This document shows, one piece after another, positions 41,844-51,413 of a stretch of 64,000 nucleotides of DNA. Made by a program: the position numbers and the translations under genes. Under the pieces are notes generated by a model. It searched no databases. It saw only the letters and a list, made by a program, of their open reading frames with translations, and was not told the origin of the DNA. The number at the start of each line of letters is the position of its first letter. Position 1 is the first letter of the stretch. Source of the stretch: Elusimicrobiota bacterium (GTDB taxonomy: Bacteria; Elusimicrobiota; Elusimicrobia; UBA1565; UBA9628); contig JACRDQ010000018.1 of assembly GCA_016218545.1 (NCBI GenBank), positions 62,001 through 126,000 of the forward strand. The letters run 5' to 3'.

Positions 41844-42439
41844 TGAGCCACGCCCTGACCGCGGTCAAGGACGCGGCCCTGCTCCTCCTGATGCTCTCCG
41901 GCGTGGCCCTGCGCCGAGCCGAGGCGGGGCTTGCGGTCGCGGAGAAAGCCAGCCTCGTGGCCTTCCTCTCGGTGATGGTCCTCCTCTCCTTCCTCCAGGT
42001 CGTGCTGCGCCAGTTCTTCGGCATGGGCATCCTGTGGGGGGACACGCTCTCGCGGCACATGGTGCTCTGGGCCGGATTCTTCGGCGCGGCCCTCGCCGCG
42101 GCCGAGGCCAAGCACTTCGCCTGGGAGACCTTCTCCGCCCAGCTCAAGGGCCGGCCCGGCTCCGCGGTCCGCGGCCTGGCCGCGCTTGCGACCGCGGTCA
42201 TCACGGGCCTGCTGGCCCGGGCTTCCTGGCTCTTCTTCCTCGACGACAAGGCCGGGGGGAACATCCTCTTCACCGCCGCCGGGGTCGCCGTGCCCTCCTG
42301 GGCCTACTCGGTCGTGTATCCGGGGGGCTTCGCGCTGCTCACCCTGCACTTCCTCATCCAGGCCGCGCTCGCGGCCGCTGACCTCGCGGTCCCGGGCTGG
42401 AGCTCGGCCGAGGGCGAAGGCCGGGAGGGGAACGCGTGA
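41843..42439 (+). CDS. dctQ: TRAP transporter small permease DctQ
   Basis: This is a 198-residue membrane protein with four helices. It contains the DctQ pattern FLQVVLRQFFGMGILWGDTL followed by LWAGFFGAALAA. DctQ binds the large permease in the inner membrane. The ATG overlaps the dctP stop (TGATG), and the stop overlaps dctM. Confidence 0.88.
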   Translation: MSHALTAVKDAALLLLMLSGVALRRAEAGLAVAEKASLVAFLSVMVLLSFLQVVLRQFFGMGILWGDTLSRHMVLWAGFFGAALAAAEAKHFAWETFSAQLKGRPGSAVRGLAALATAVITGLLARASWLFFLDDKAGGNILFTAAGVAVPSWAYSVVYPGGFALLTLHFLIQAALAAADLAVPGWSSAEGEGREGNA

Positions 42440-43698
42440 CGGTCCTCCTCTTCCTGGTCCTCACCCTCATCGGGACCCCGCTCTTCGCCGTGGTGGGAGG
42501 GGTCGCGCTCCAGCTCTTCCACGGGGCGGACATCAGCCCCATGGCCGTGATCGTGGAGATGCAGCGGCTGGCCAGCCTGCCCGCGCTCATCGCGGTCCCG
42601 CTCTTCACCTTCGCGGGCTACATGCTGGCCGAGTCCAAGGCTCCCCAGCGCATGCTGGCCCTGGCGCAGGCCCTGTTCGGGTCCCTGAGCGGAGGGGTGG
42701 CCATCGCGGGCCTGGTCGCGTGCGCGCTCTTCACGGCCTTCACGGGCGCCTCGGGGGTCACCATCGTGGCCCTGGGCGGGCTGGTCTACCCGCTCCTGCG
42801 CTCCCAGGGCTATCCGGAGCGCTTCAGCCTGGGCCTCATCACCACCACGGGGAGCCTGGGCCTGCTCTTTCCTCCGAGCCTGCCCATCATCCTCTACGCC
42901 CTGGTGGGGAAGGTCTCCATCGACAAGCTCTTCGCCTCCTGCGCCCTGCCGGGCCTGATCCTCATCCTCATCCTGGGGGCCTACGCGGTCGTGGTGGCCC
43001 GCAGGAACAAGGTGCCCCGGAGCGCCTTCAGCGGCCGGGCCCTCAAGGCCGCGGCGCGGGCCTGCGCCTGGGAGATCCCGCTCCCCTTCGTCATCATCGG
43101 CGGCATCTACTCCGGCACCTTCACGGCCACCGAGGCGGCCTCGGTCATGTGCGTGTACGTCCTGGCCGTGGAGGTGTTCGTCTACCGCGACATCAGGCTC
43201 CGGGACCTGCCGGGCGTCATGGTGCGCAGCCAGGTCCTGGTCGGCGCCATCCTCATGATGCTCGGCTGCGCCCTGGGCCTGACGAACTACCTCATCGACG
43301 CCGAGGTGCCGGCCCGGCTCTTCGAGCTGGTGAGCTCGCGCTTCAAGGAGCCCTGGCAGTTCCTCATCCTCCTCAACGCCTTCCTCCTCGTAGTCAACAT
43401 GATCGAGATCTTCTCGGCCATCGTCATCGTGGTGCCCATCATCGTGCCGGTGGCCCTGCAGTACGGCATCGACCCGGTGCACCTGGGGACCCTCTTCCTG
43501 CTCAACCTCGAGATCGGGTACATGACCCCGCCGCTGGGCCTGAACCTCTTCCTCTCGAGCAGACGCTTCGACAAGCCCCTCGGCCTGCTCTACGGGAGCA
43601 CGCTGCCGTTCTGGCTGGTCCTGCTGGCCGCGCTGGGGCTGGTCACGTACATCCCGGCCTTGAGCCTGTGGCTGCCGAGGGTGCTCAACATCCCATGA
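42436..43698 (+). CDS. dctM: TRAP transporter large permease DctM
   Basis: This 420-residue protein has about twelve membrane helices. FTAFTGASGVTIVALGG and LLFPPSLPIILYALV are the conserved helical-hairpin segments, and EIGYMTPPLGLNLFL is the second hairpin near the C-terminus. It is the sodium-driven channel subunit of the transporter. The start is a GTG at 42436 in GTGA overlap with dctQ. With the upstream genes it makes a complete T-P-Q-M system. Confidence 0.93.
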   Translation: MTVLLFLVLTLIGTPLFAVVGGVALQLFHGADISPMAVIVEMQRLASLPALIAVPLFTFAGYMLAESKAPQRMLALAQALFGSLSGGVAIAGLVACALFTAFTGASGVTIVALGGLVYPLLRSQGYPERFSLGLITTTGSLGLLFPPSLPIILYALVGKVSIDKLFASCALPGLILILILGAYAVVVARRNKVPRSAFSGRALKAAARACAWEIPLPFVIIGGIYSGTFTATEAASVMCVYVLAVEVFVYRDIRLRDLPGVMVRSQVLVGAILMMLGCALGLTNYLIDAEVPARLFELVSSRFKEPWQFLILLNAFLLVVNMIEIFSAIVIVVPIIVPVALQYGIDPVHLGTLFLLNLEIGYMTPPLGLNLFLSSRRFDKPLGLLYGSTLPFWLVLLAALGLVTYIPALSLWLPRVLNIP

Positions 43699-43717
43699 CC
43701 CGCCCTAGGAGGCACCC

Positions 43718-44596
43718 GTGAGACCCGACATGACCCCGCTGGAGAAACGCAAGGCGCTCGACCGCATCCGGGCCGAAGGCACCTATTCGAGGGCCTACGA
43801 GGACATGGACTTCATGCGCCGTCCCGAGCTGCGGCCCGTGCGGCTCCAGCTCGAGCTCCTCAAGCCCGAGACCGTGCTGAGCGAGCACAAGATCAAGTCC
43901 ACCATCGTGGTCTTCGGTTCGGCGCGGGTCTCCTCCCACGAGGAGTCCAAGCGCCGCCTCGACGAGGCGCGCCACCGGCTCAGCGACTCCCCCAGGGAAG
44001 CCAAGCTCAAGGCGGCCGTGGTGTTCTGGGAGATGAGGCTCCGGCAGTCCCGCTACTACGAGGAGGCCCGCAAGTTCGGCCAGATGGTCTCGCGCACCCA
44101 GCGCAGGAAGGGCGGCCTTGAGTTCGTCGTGGTCACGGGAGGCGGCCCGGGCATCATGGAAGCGGCCAACCGCGGGGCGTACGAGAACCGGGGCAAGAGC
44201 ATCGGCCTCAACATCACCATCCCCAACGAGCAGGACCCCAACCCCTACATCTCGCCCGGCTTGGCCTTCCAGTTCCACTACTTCTCCCTGCGCAAGATGC
44301 ACTTCATGACCCGGGCCAAGGCCATGGTCGCCTTCCCCGGAGGTTTCGGGACCCTCGACGAGCTCTTCGAGGCCCTCACCCTGGTCCAGACCGGCAAGAA
44401 GCGGCACATCCCCATCGTGCTCGTGGGCCGGGAGTTCTGGAAGCGGCTCCTCGACATCGAGTTCCTCGTGGAGGAGGGCCTCGTCTCCGCGGTGGACCGC
44501 AAGCTCTTCTCCATCGTGGACACCGCCCAGGAGGCCTGGGACATCATCCGCTCCTGCTGGGCCAAGCGGCGGAACCACATGGAGGACCGCCTCTAG
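43718..44596 (+). CDS. LOG-family protein (nucleotide 5'-monophosphate nucleosidase-like)
   Basis: The product is 292 residues. GGGPGIMEAANRGA and FPGGFGTLDELFE are the two defining motifs of the LOG/TIGR00730 family, which includes cytokinin-activating phosphoribohydrolases and bacterial nucleotide nucleosidases. The N-terminal 55 residues are an extra helical extension. An AGGAGG sequence 5 nt before the GTG fixes the start. It follows dctM by 19 nt, so it may be read from the TRAP transcript, with no clear functional tie. Confidence 0.85.
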   Translation: MRPDMTPLEKRKALDRIRAEGTYSRAYEDMDFMRRPELRPVRLQLELLKPETVLSEHKIKSTIVVFGSARVSSHEESKRRLDEARHRLSDSPREAKLKAAVVFWEMRLRQSRYYEEARKFGQMVSRTQRRKGGLEFVVVTGGGPGIMEAANRGAYENRGKSIGLNITIPNEQDPNPYISPGLAFQFHYFSLRKMHFMTRAKAMVAFPGGFGTLDELFEALTLVQTGKKRHIPIVLVGREFWKRLLDIEFLVEEGLVSAVDRKLFSIVDTAQEAWDIIRSCWAKRRNHMEDRL

Positions 44597-45649
44597 ATGC
44601 GGGACGGGGGGAGGAAGCTGTGCTGCGCGGGCTGGGCGCTCGCCCTGGCCCTGACCGGCTTTCCTCCCCTGTGCGAGGCCGCGGATGAGTTCCTCCTCAA
44701 CCTGCGCAAGGCCGACGCCAGGGTCGAACCCGAGGAGCGCGTCGAGTACTATTCGCGCGCCATCCGCGCCTGGAGGACCGGACACGGGACCGGGCTCCTC
44801 GCTCACTGCCACTTCAACCGGGGAGAGACCCACCTCCTGGAGGCCAGGCTCGACCTCGCGGAGAAGGACCTCTCCAAGGCCCTCGCTCTGGACCCCAACA
44901 ACAGCCGGGCCTACCTCCTCCGCGGCAGGCTGCACCTGCGGGCCCGCCGACACAAGCTCGCGGAGAGCGACCTGCGCGAATACGCCTCCATGAAGCCCGG
45001 CGACCCGGACGGCCGCGTCATGCTCGCCGAAAGCAAGGAGCGCGGCGGCCGGCTCCAGGAGGCCCTGCGCGACTTCCGCTACGCGGCCAGGCTCGACAGC
45101 CTGAACTGGCGCGCGCTCCTGGGCCAGACGCGGGTCCTCACGTCCCTGCGGGAGTACGGTCCTGCGGCCGAGGTCCTGGCCAAGGCCGAAGCCGTGGGCG
45201 GAAACCATGAGCCCGCCCTGGCGGTCCAGGCCGCGGTCCTCAAGGCCGAGACCCTCAGGCTCGCCGAGGCGCTCGAGGATTTCAGCAGGGCCATCCCTCT
45301 CTACGAGGAACGGGCAGGGGACCTCCAGCGCTCCACGGTCCACGCCCTCGACCTCCGGGAATGCAACGAGGCCCTGGCCGGGGCCTACTACGGCCGGGGG
45401 AGCGTGCGGGAGAAGCTCCTGGATCCCGCGGGCGCCCTGGCCGACTACCGGGAAGCCTGCCGCCTGGGCCATGCCCGCTCCTGCAGCCTGGCCGAGAGCC
45501 TGGCCAAGAAGCCTCCCTCGGAGGCTGCTCCGGAGCCTCCCAAGCCCGTTCCCGCGGCAAAGCCCGCGCCCCCGAAGCCCGCTCCCTCCAAGAAGAAGCG
45601 CTTCCGCAGGCCCAAGTCCGACCCGGGAGAGAGGATCTATGGGGCTTGA
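44597..45649 (+). CDS. Exported TPR protein
   Basis: The product is 350 residues. A signal peptide ends near CEAAD. About six TPR units span residues 50-290, and a Pro/Ala/Lys-rich tail ends in KKKRFRRPKSDPG. The start codon follows the LOG-gene stop directly. It is probably a periplasmic scaffold, with unknown partner. The next TPR gene overlaps its 3' end by 11 nt, so the two are co-translated. Confidence 0.75.
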   Translation: MRDGGRKLCCAGWALALALTGFPPLCEAADEFLLNLRKADARVEPEERVEYYSRAIRAWRTGHGTGLLAHCHFNRGETHLLEARLDLAEKDLSKALALDPNNSRAYLLRGRLHLRARRHKLAESDLREYASMKPGDPDGRVMLAESKERGGRLQEALRDFRYAARLDSLNWRALLGQTRVLTSLREYGPAAEVLAKAEAVGGNHEPALAVQAAVLKAETLRLAEALEDFSRAIPLYEERAGDLQRSTVHALDLRECNEALAGAYYGRGSVREKLLDPAGALADYREACRLGHARSCSLAESLAKKPPSEAAPEPPKPVPAAKPAPPKPAPSKKKRFRRPKSDPGERIYGA

Positions 45650-46916
45650 GCCCCGGAACGCCGCCGTTCGTCGCCGTCTGCCGTCCCTCATCGGAGCTCT
45701 CATCCTTCTTTCCTGCGTCCAGGCCCGCGCCAGCACCATCGACAGCCCCCTGGTCCAGACCGCGCTCAGCGACGGCATCAAGAACCTCTACGACCTCGAG
45801 TACGAGGCCTCCAGGGGGGACTTCCGCAAGCTCATCGAGTCCGAGCCGGACAACCCCTTGGGCTACCTCTTCGAGTCCGCGCAGATCTGGTGGCAGTCCT
45901 CGGCCGAATACGGGCTCTTCAAGGGCACGCCCACCCTCCAAGGACTCTTCGAGCAGGACATCGAGTTCGCGCTCAAGAAGGCCAAGCCCCTGCTCAAGGC
46001 CAAGGACGACGCCGTGGAGACCGACGGGCACTTCGTCACGGGCATGGCCCTGGGCACCAAGGGGATGTGGAACATCCTGCGCTGGAACTGGCTGGCCGCC
46101 TGCGTGGAGGGCAAGAAGGCCCTCGGCCACCTCAAGGACACGATCAAGGCGGACCCGGAGTACTATGACGCCTACCTGGGCCTGGGCATCTTCGACTACC
46201 AGGCCGCGCACCTTCCGGCCGTGGTCAAGCCCGTGGCCCTGCTCTGCGGCGCCCGCGGCAACGAGAAGCGGGGCCTGGAGCGCATGCAGCTGGCCATGGA
46301 GAAGGGCCGCTACCTCCGCCGCCAGGCCGCCCAGTTCATGGCGTCGATCTACATCATCGACCAGCAGGACTACGCCCGGGCGCTCACCCTCATCCACGGC
46401 CTCAGGGCGGACTACCCCGACAGCCCGTACTTCAAGTACCTCGAGGCGGTCATCAAATTCCGCCTGGGGGACTGGAGCGGTTCCCTGCCTCTGGTCAAGG
46501 AGCTTTCCGCAGCGTTCCAAGCCGACCCGCCCCGCTTCCAGCGGAAGCTCCTGACCTTCGTCTGCAGCCTCAGCGGCAAGGACTGCCTGTGCCGTCAAGA
46601 CGTCGAGCTCGCCTTCAAATTCTTCAATTACGCGGTGGAGAACCTCAAGCCCGACGACCCCCCGGAATGGGCGGCCATGGCGCGCCTCTACCGCGGGCAC
46701 GCGGCCGACATGCTGGGCAAGCGCAAGGACGCGGAGGCGGACTACCGCTGGGTCCTCGACCACCCCGCCTTCCTCGACGGCCACCTCCGCGCGGCCGACT
46801 GCCTCAAGAAGCGCTGCAACTCGGACCGCAACCTCCGCTATCTCCAGGCCCTCTCTAAAGGGGAGGAGTACCGGCCGCAGGACGAGCCTGGACCCAAGCC
46901 GGCGGGCGGGCAGTGA
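45639..46916 (+). CDS. Exported TPR-type protein
   Basis: The product is 425 residues. Its signal peptide runs to about residue 37 (ARAST). It has helical repeats throughout, including YDAYLGLGIFDYQAA and a Cys-rich point CLCRQDVELAFKFF. The repeat pattern is less regular than in the preceding gene but similar in style. The ATG at 45639 lies within the upstream gene. I do not recognise a specific family, and a function in envelope protein complexes is only a guess from context. Confidence 0.75.
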   Translation: MGLEPRNAAVRRRLPSLIGALILLSCVQARASTIDSPLVQTALSDGIKNLYDLEYEASRGDFRKLIESEPDNPLGYLFESAQIWWQSSAEYGLFKGTPTLQGLFEQDIEFALKKAKPLLKAKDDAVETDGHFVTGMALGTKGMWNILRWNWLAACVEGKKALGHLKDTIKADPEYYDAYLGLGIFDYQAAHLPAVVKPVALLCGARGNEKRGLERMQLAMEKGRYLRRQAAQFMASIYIIDQQDYARALTLIHGLRADYPDSPYFKYLEAVIKFRLGDWSGSLPLVKELSAAFQADPPRFQRKLLTFVCSLSGKDCLCRQDVELAFKFFNYAVENLKPDDPPEWAAMARLYRGHAADMLGKRKDAEADYRWVLDHPAFLDGHLRAADCLKKRCNSDRNLRYLQALSKGEEYRPQDEPGPKPAGGQ

Positions 46917-46923
46917 CGCCGTA

Positions 46924-46952
46924 TTGAAATTGTAATGAGCCCCGGCTACACT
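46924..46952 (+). promoter_or_regulatory. Sigma-70-type promoter, leaderless spacing
   Basis: TTGAAA (46924-46929) and TACACT (46947-46952) are exactly 17 bp apart, and the -10 ends 8 nt before the ATG at 46961. Confidence 0.6.
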
Positions 46953-46960
46953 CTCGGGAG

Positions 46961-47986
46961 ATGATGCGCTATTGGGTCTACCTCCAGGGCGAGGTGCCGG
47001 GCAGCTTCGATCCCGCGGAACTCGCGGCCATGCCCGACGTGGGGCCGGGCACGCTGGTCTGCCCCGCGGAGGGGGAGATCCTCGAGAAGAACTGGCGGTC
47101 AGCCGGGGAATTCCCGGACCTCGCCGCGGCCTTCCAGGCGCGGGACCGCGCCCCGGCCCGACCCGCGGCTCTTCCCTCCCCGGCCCCCGACGCCTCCGAG
47201 ACGGCTCCGGAGCAGGCGGCCGCAGACGTCGAGAAGTTCCTCGACAACTCCAGCAGCAAGCTCTTCCGGCACGTCTCAGAGCTCATGCGCGAGCTCGAGG
47301 TCCGGCGGGACGAACGCTCGCTGGCCACCTCCCTCCAGCGCCAAGTCGCGGAGCTCAAGGACGCCCTGCAAAAGTCCCGCGAGAAGGCGGCGCTCCTCGA
47401 GGACCGCATGGCGGTCCTGACGACCCTCGAGGACGCGGTCCGCAAGAACGAGATCCACACCCGCGGCCTCGAGGAAGCCCTCAAGAAGAGCGAGACCGCG
47501 GGAGCGGAGCTCCACGTCAAGCACGAGACCTGCAGGACGGAGCTCGAGAACGCCAAGAGACGTCTGACCGAGGCGGGCAACGACCTCAGCATCAGGAATC
47601 GGCTGGTCGACAAACTCAGCAAGGAGCTCACGGAGCGGGACCTGGCCCTGGCCAAGGCCCTGGCCGTCATCAGACGGTTCGAAGAGGAGATGGGACGCAT
47701 CTGCCCTGAAGCCGCGGACATCGAGGGCCGCTCGGAACCCAGGCAGCCCTCCCTGCCCCTGCAGCCGGAGCCGCGGCCGGTCGCGCAGGCTCCGGTCCAG
47801 CCCTCTGCGCCCGTGGCCTCGGTCGAGCCGTCTCTCGTCACCCCGGATGCGCCGCGCCGACCCTACACCACGGACGACCCTCCTTCCACCCCGCCACCCC
47901 TGACCCCGGTCCCGGCCACGCCGCCCGAGGCCCAGAACGCCCTGGTGCGCTTCCTTAGAAAGTACTTCTCCGTCACTCCCCATTGA
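46961..47986 (+). CDS. GYF_2-like N-terminus plus coiled-coil protein
   Basis: The product is 341 residues. The first 50 residues (YWVYLQGEVPGSFDPAEL) resemble the GYF_2 module, a small domain that binds Pro-rich peptides. Residues about 95-250 are a long coiled coil rich in Glu, Lys and Leu. The tail from 255 is Pro-rich and ends with a short amphipathic helix. It has no signal peptide and is probably cytoplasmic. The start follows a good promoter at 8-nt spacing; an ATG one codon later is equally possible. Confidence 0.7.
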   Translation: MMRYWVYLQGEVPGSFDPAELAAMPDVGPGTLVCPAEGEILEKNWRSAGEFPDLAAAFQARDRAPARPAALPSPAPDASETAPEQAAADVEKFLDNSSSKLFRHVSELMRELEVRRDERSLATSLQRQVAELKDALQKSREKAALLEDRMAVLTTLEDAVRKNEIHTRGLEEALKKSETAGAELHVKHETCRTELENAKRRLTEAGNDLSIRNRLVDKLSKELTERDLALAKALAVIRRFEEEMGRICPEAADIEGRSEPRQPSLPLQPEPRPVAQAPVQPSAPVASVEPSLVTPDAPRRPYTTDDPPSTPPPLTPVPATPPEAQNALVRFLRKYFSVTPH

Positions 47987-48081
47987 GGGGTCAGACCCTG
48001 ACATTGGCGCGACCTGACATTGGAAGCTCTGTGAATGCACATGACCAATGTCAGGTCGCGCCAATGTCAGGGTCTGACCCC
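47987..48081. repeat. Perfect 37-bp inverted repeat with 21-nt loop
   Basis: Arms 47987-48023 and 48045-48081 are exact complements starting GGGGTCAGACCCTGACATTG. CTGACATTGG occurs twice within each arm. It follows the upstream stop directly and lies 46 bp before the groES promoter. No T-run follows, so it is not a standard terminator. Confidence 0.85.
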
Positions 48082-48127
48082 ACCAACACCCCACCGACAC
48101 GTCAAAGCTAGCAGTCCAAACTATCGA

Positions 48128-48156
48128 TTGACAACTTAGAATCCTTGTGCTAAAAT
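48128..48156 (+). promoter_or_regulatory. Sigma-70 promoter of groES-groEL
   Basis: TTGACA (48128-48133), a 17-bp spacer and TAAAAT (48151-48156). The CIRCE operator begins at the last base of the -10, so bound HrcA would block initiation. Confidence 0.85.
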
Positions 48157-48182
48157 TAGCACTGACGATTTGAGAGTGCCAA
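48156..48182 (+). promoter_or_regulatory. CIRCE operator (HrcA binding site)
   Basis: TTAGCACTG, a 9-bp spacer, and GAGTGCCAA. The consensus is TTAGCACTC-N9-GAGTGCTAA, so each arm has one change. It predicts heat-inducible control by HrcA, which is not encoded in the window. Confidence 0.9.
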
Positions 48183-48232
48183 TTAACGCCGGGCAAGCAC
48201 TCGAAAGCACTCAAACCCTGGAGGGAAACGAG

Positions 48233-48553
48233 ATGGCAGAAGCGACGCTGACGAAAGTGAAGATCCAGCCCCTGGGAGACCGCGTCCTGGTCAAGCCCGT
48301 GGAGGCGAAGGAAACCAAGCGGGGAGGCATCATCATCCCCGACACCGTCAAAGAGAAGCCCCAAGAGGGCAAGATCATTGCGGTCGGCAAGGGCAAGGTC
48401 ACCGAGGACGGCAAGACCCTGCCCATGGAAGTGAAGGTCGGCGACCGGATACTGTACGGCAAGTACTCCGGCAACGAGCTCAAGATCGATGACGAGGACT
48501 ATCTCATCATCCATCAGGACGACGTCCTCGGCATCCTCTCGGATTCCAAGTAG
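48233..48553 (+). CDS. groES: Co-chaperonin GroES
   Basis: The product is 106 residues. It has [15 protein letters not shown] at the start, the mobile-loop region [18 protein letters not shown], and the closing [14 protein letters not shown]. It forms the heptameric lid of the GroEL chamber. The ATG at 48233 is preceded by GGAGG at good spacing; an in-frame upstream ATT/GTG region belongs to the leader. The leader carries the CIRCE element near its 5' end. Confidence 0.95.
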   Translation: MAEATLTKVKIQPLGDRVLVKPVEAKETKRGGIIIPDTVKEKPQEGKIIAVGKGKVTEDGKTLPMEVKVGDRILYGKYSGNELKIDDEDYLIIHQDDVLGILSDSK

Positions 48554-50191
<1,638 letters not shown>

Positions 50192-50217
50192 GGGCCGTCG
50201 AACTTAGACACCTACAA

Positions 50218-50256
50218 GGCGGGGCCTGCCGGCAACGGCGGGCCCCGCCGGCTTTT
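50218..50256 (+). terminator. Terminator after groEL
   Basis: GGCGGGGCC pairs with GGCCCCGCC and an inner GCCG/CGGC extends the stem around GCAA. GGCTTTTA follows. A 14-nt palindrome (GTCCCCG/CGGGGAC) at 50266-50279 lies just beyond. Confidence 0.8.
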
Positions 50257-50298
50257 AGGCCCTCCGTCCCCGCGGGGACCTAGGCGGGAAGAGGATCG

Positions 50299-50327
50299 TT
50301 GTTTTTTTTCCTGGGATTTGCTATTAT
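50299..50327 (+). promoter_or_regulatory. Promoter of yggS
   Basis: TTGTTT (50299-50304), 17 bp, and TATTAT (50322-50327) with a TG-n extension. The -10 ends 9 nt before the TTG at 50337. Confidence 0.55.
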
Positions 50328-50336
50328 ATTGGTTCA

Positions 50337-51077
50337 TTGATCCTTGACAACCTGCGCGAAATTAGCTTGCGCATAGCAACGGCGGCTCGGAAGGCCGGGA
50401 GAGACCCCGGATCCGTCAGCCTGGCGGTGGTCACGAAATACGCCAGCCTCGACGAGACCAGGGAGCTCCTGGGCACCGGGTTGGTCCGGCAGATCGGCGA
50501 GAGCCGCGTCCTGGACGCGTCGCTGAGAAAGGAGTCCCTGGGGGCCCTTGCGGCCGCGGTCCGGTGGCGGATGGTGGGCCACCTGCAGACCAACAAGGCC
50601 CGCCAGGCCCTGGGAACATTCGATACCGTGGACTCCCTGGACAGCCTCAAGCTCGCCGGCCTCCTGGACGCGGCCCTGGCCGAAGCAGGGCGCAAGCTCG
50701 AAGTGCTGGTCCAGGTGAAGCTGACGGAGAAGGATACCCAATACGGGATCGCTCCCGATGCCCTGGAAAAGTTCTTGATGGACTTGAAGGATTTCCCGCG
50801 CCTGACGGCGCGGGGACTCATGGCCATCGCGCCGGAGCTCGAGCCGGTCGAAGAAGTCCGGCCGTACTTCAGGCGCATGCGGGAGCTGTTCGACGTCTCG
50901 TTCTCCGGGGTCCCGGAGGCCGTCCTCTCCATGGGGATGAGCCGGGACTTCGAGATAGCGGTGGAAGAAGGAGCGACTCTGGTTCGCATCGGTTCGTCCG
51001 TTTTCGGTCGGCACGCTCCGGCGGAGCCGGAACGTGCGGGTATTACGCAGCATAGGGAGGGAACACATGATCGTTAA
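50337..51077 (+). CDS. yggS: PLP homeostasis protein, YggS/YBL036C family
   Basis: The product is 246 residues. The PLP lysine is in LAVVTKYAS (most homologues have VSK). WRMVGHLQTNKAR and LSMGMSRDFEIAVEEGATLVRIG are the family signatures. It is a single-domain TIM barrel that buffers pyridoxal phosphate and amino-acid pools. The start is TTG 50337, or ATT one base earlier in another frame; the spacing to the -10 favours TTG. The C-terminus overlaps the DUF167 gene by 11 nt, a common arrangement with yggU. Confidence 0.92.
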   Translation: MILDNLREISLRIATAARKAGRDPGSVSLAVVTKYASLDETRELLGTGLVRQIGESRVLDASLRKESLGALAAAVRWRMVGHLQTNKARQALGTFDTVDSLDSLKLAGLLDAALAEAGRKLEVLVQVKLTEKDTQYGIAPDALEKFLMDLKDFPRLTARGLMAIAPELEPVEEVRPYFRRMRELFDVSFSGVPEAVLSMGMSRDFEIAVEEGATLVRIGSSVFGRHAPAEPERAGITQHREGTHDR

Positions 51078-51330
51078 AGTTCGGGTCATCCCGAACGCCC
51101 CTGACAACGAAGTGGTCAGCCGTATCGGCAGCGTCCTCCGCGTCAAAGTGACGGCGCCTGCCAACGACGATGAGACCAACGCTGTGTTGAAGGACTACCT
51201 GGCGGAGTTCTTCGAAGTCCCGACCCGCAAGGTGAACATCCTGCGCGGCGCCAACGGCCGTGAGAAGACCGTCGAGATCATCGGCCGGACAGAGGAACAG
51301 CTCAAGCGGGTGATGGAGTCCATCCCGTAA
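51067..51330 (+). CDS. DUF167/YggU-family protein
   Basis: The product is 87 residues. It has MIVKVRVIPNAPDNEV at the start and VTAPANDDETNAVLKDYLAE with TRKVNILRG in the middle, as in YggU. Small alpha/beta fold, unknown role, often next to yggS. A GGGAGGG Shine-Dalgarno sits before the ATG at 51067. The gene overlaps yggS. Confidence 0.88.
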   Translation: MIVKVRVIPNAPDNEVVSRIGSVLRVKVTAPANDDETNAVLKDYLAEFFEVPTRKVNILRGANGREKTVEIIGRTEEQLKRVMESIP

Positions 51331-51345
51331 GCTCATCTGCGAGAC

Positions 51346-51401
51346 TGCGCCCGCGCCAGTGTCCCGGAGGACGGCACGCCGGGGCTGCTGGCGCGGGCGC
51401 A
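51346..51401. terminator. Long GC-rich hairpin between the DUF167 gene and mtnA
   Basis: TGCGCCCGCGCCAG (51346-51359) pairs exactly with 51388-51401, and a CCCGG/CCGGGG part can extend the stem. ACGCTTTAG follows, 12 nt before the mtnA ATG. It may end the yggS transcript or affect mtnA initiation. Confidence 0.5.
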
Positions 51402-51413
51402 ACGCTTTAGACC

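Noticed and set aside
51346..51401. Possible SAM or other riboswitch ahead of mtnA (and ahead of metF)
   Set aside because: The mtnA leader is one simple hairpin 12 nt from the ATG with no conserved riboswitch core, and metF overlaps the preceding gene, leaving no leader.
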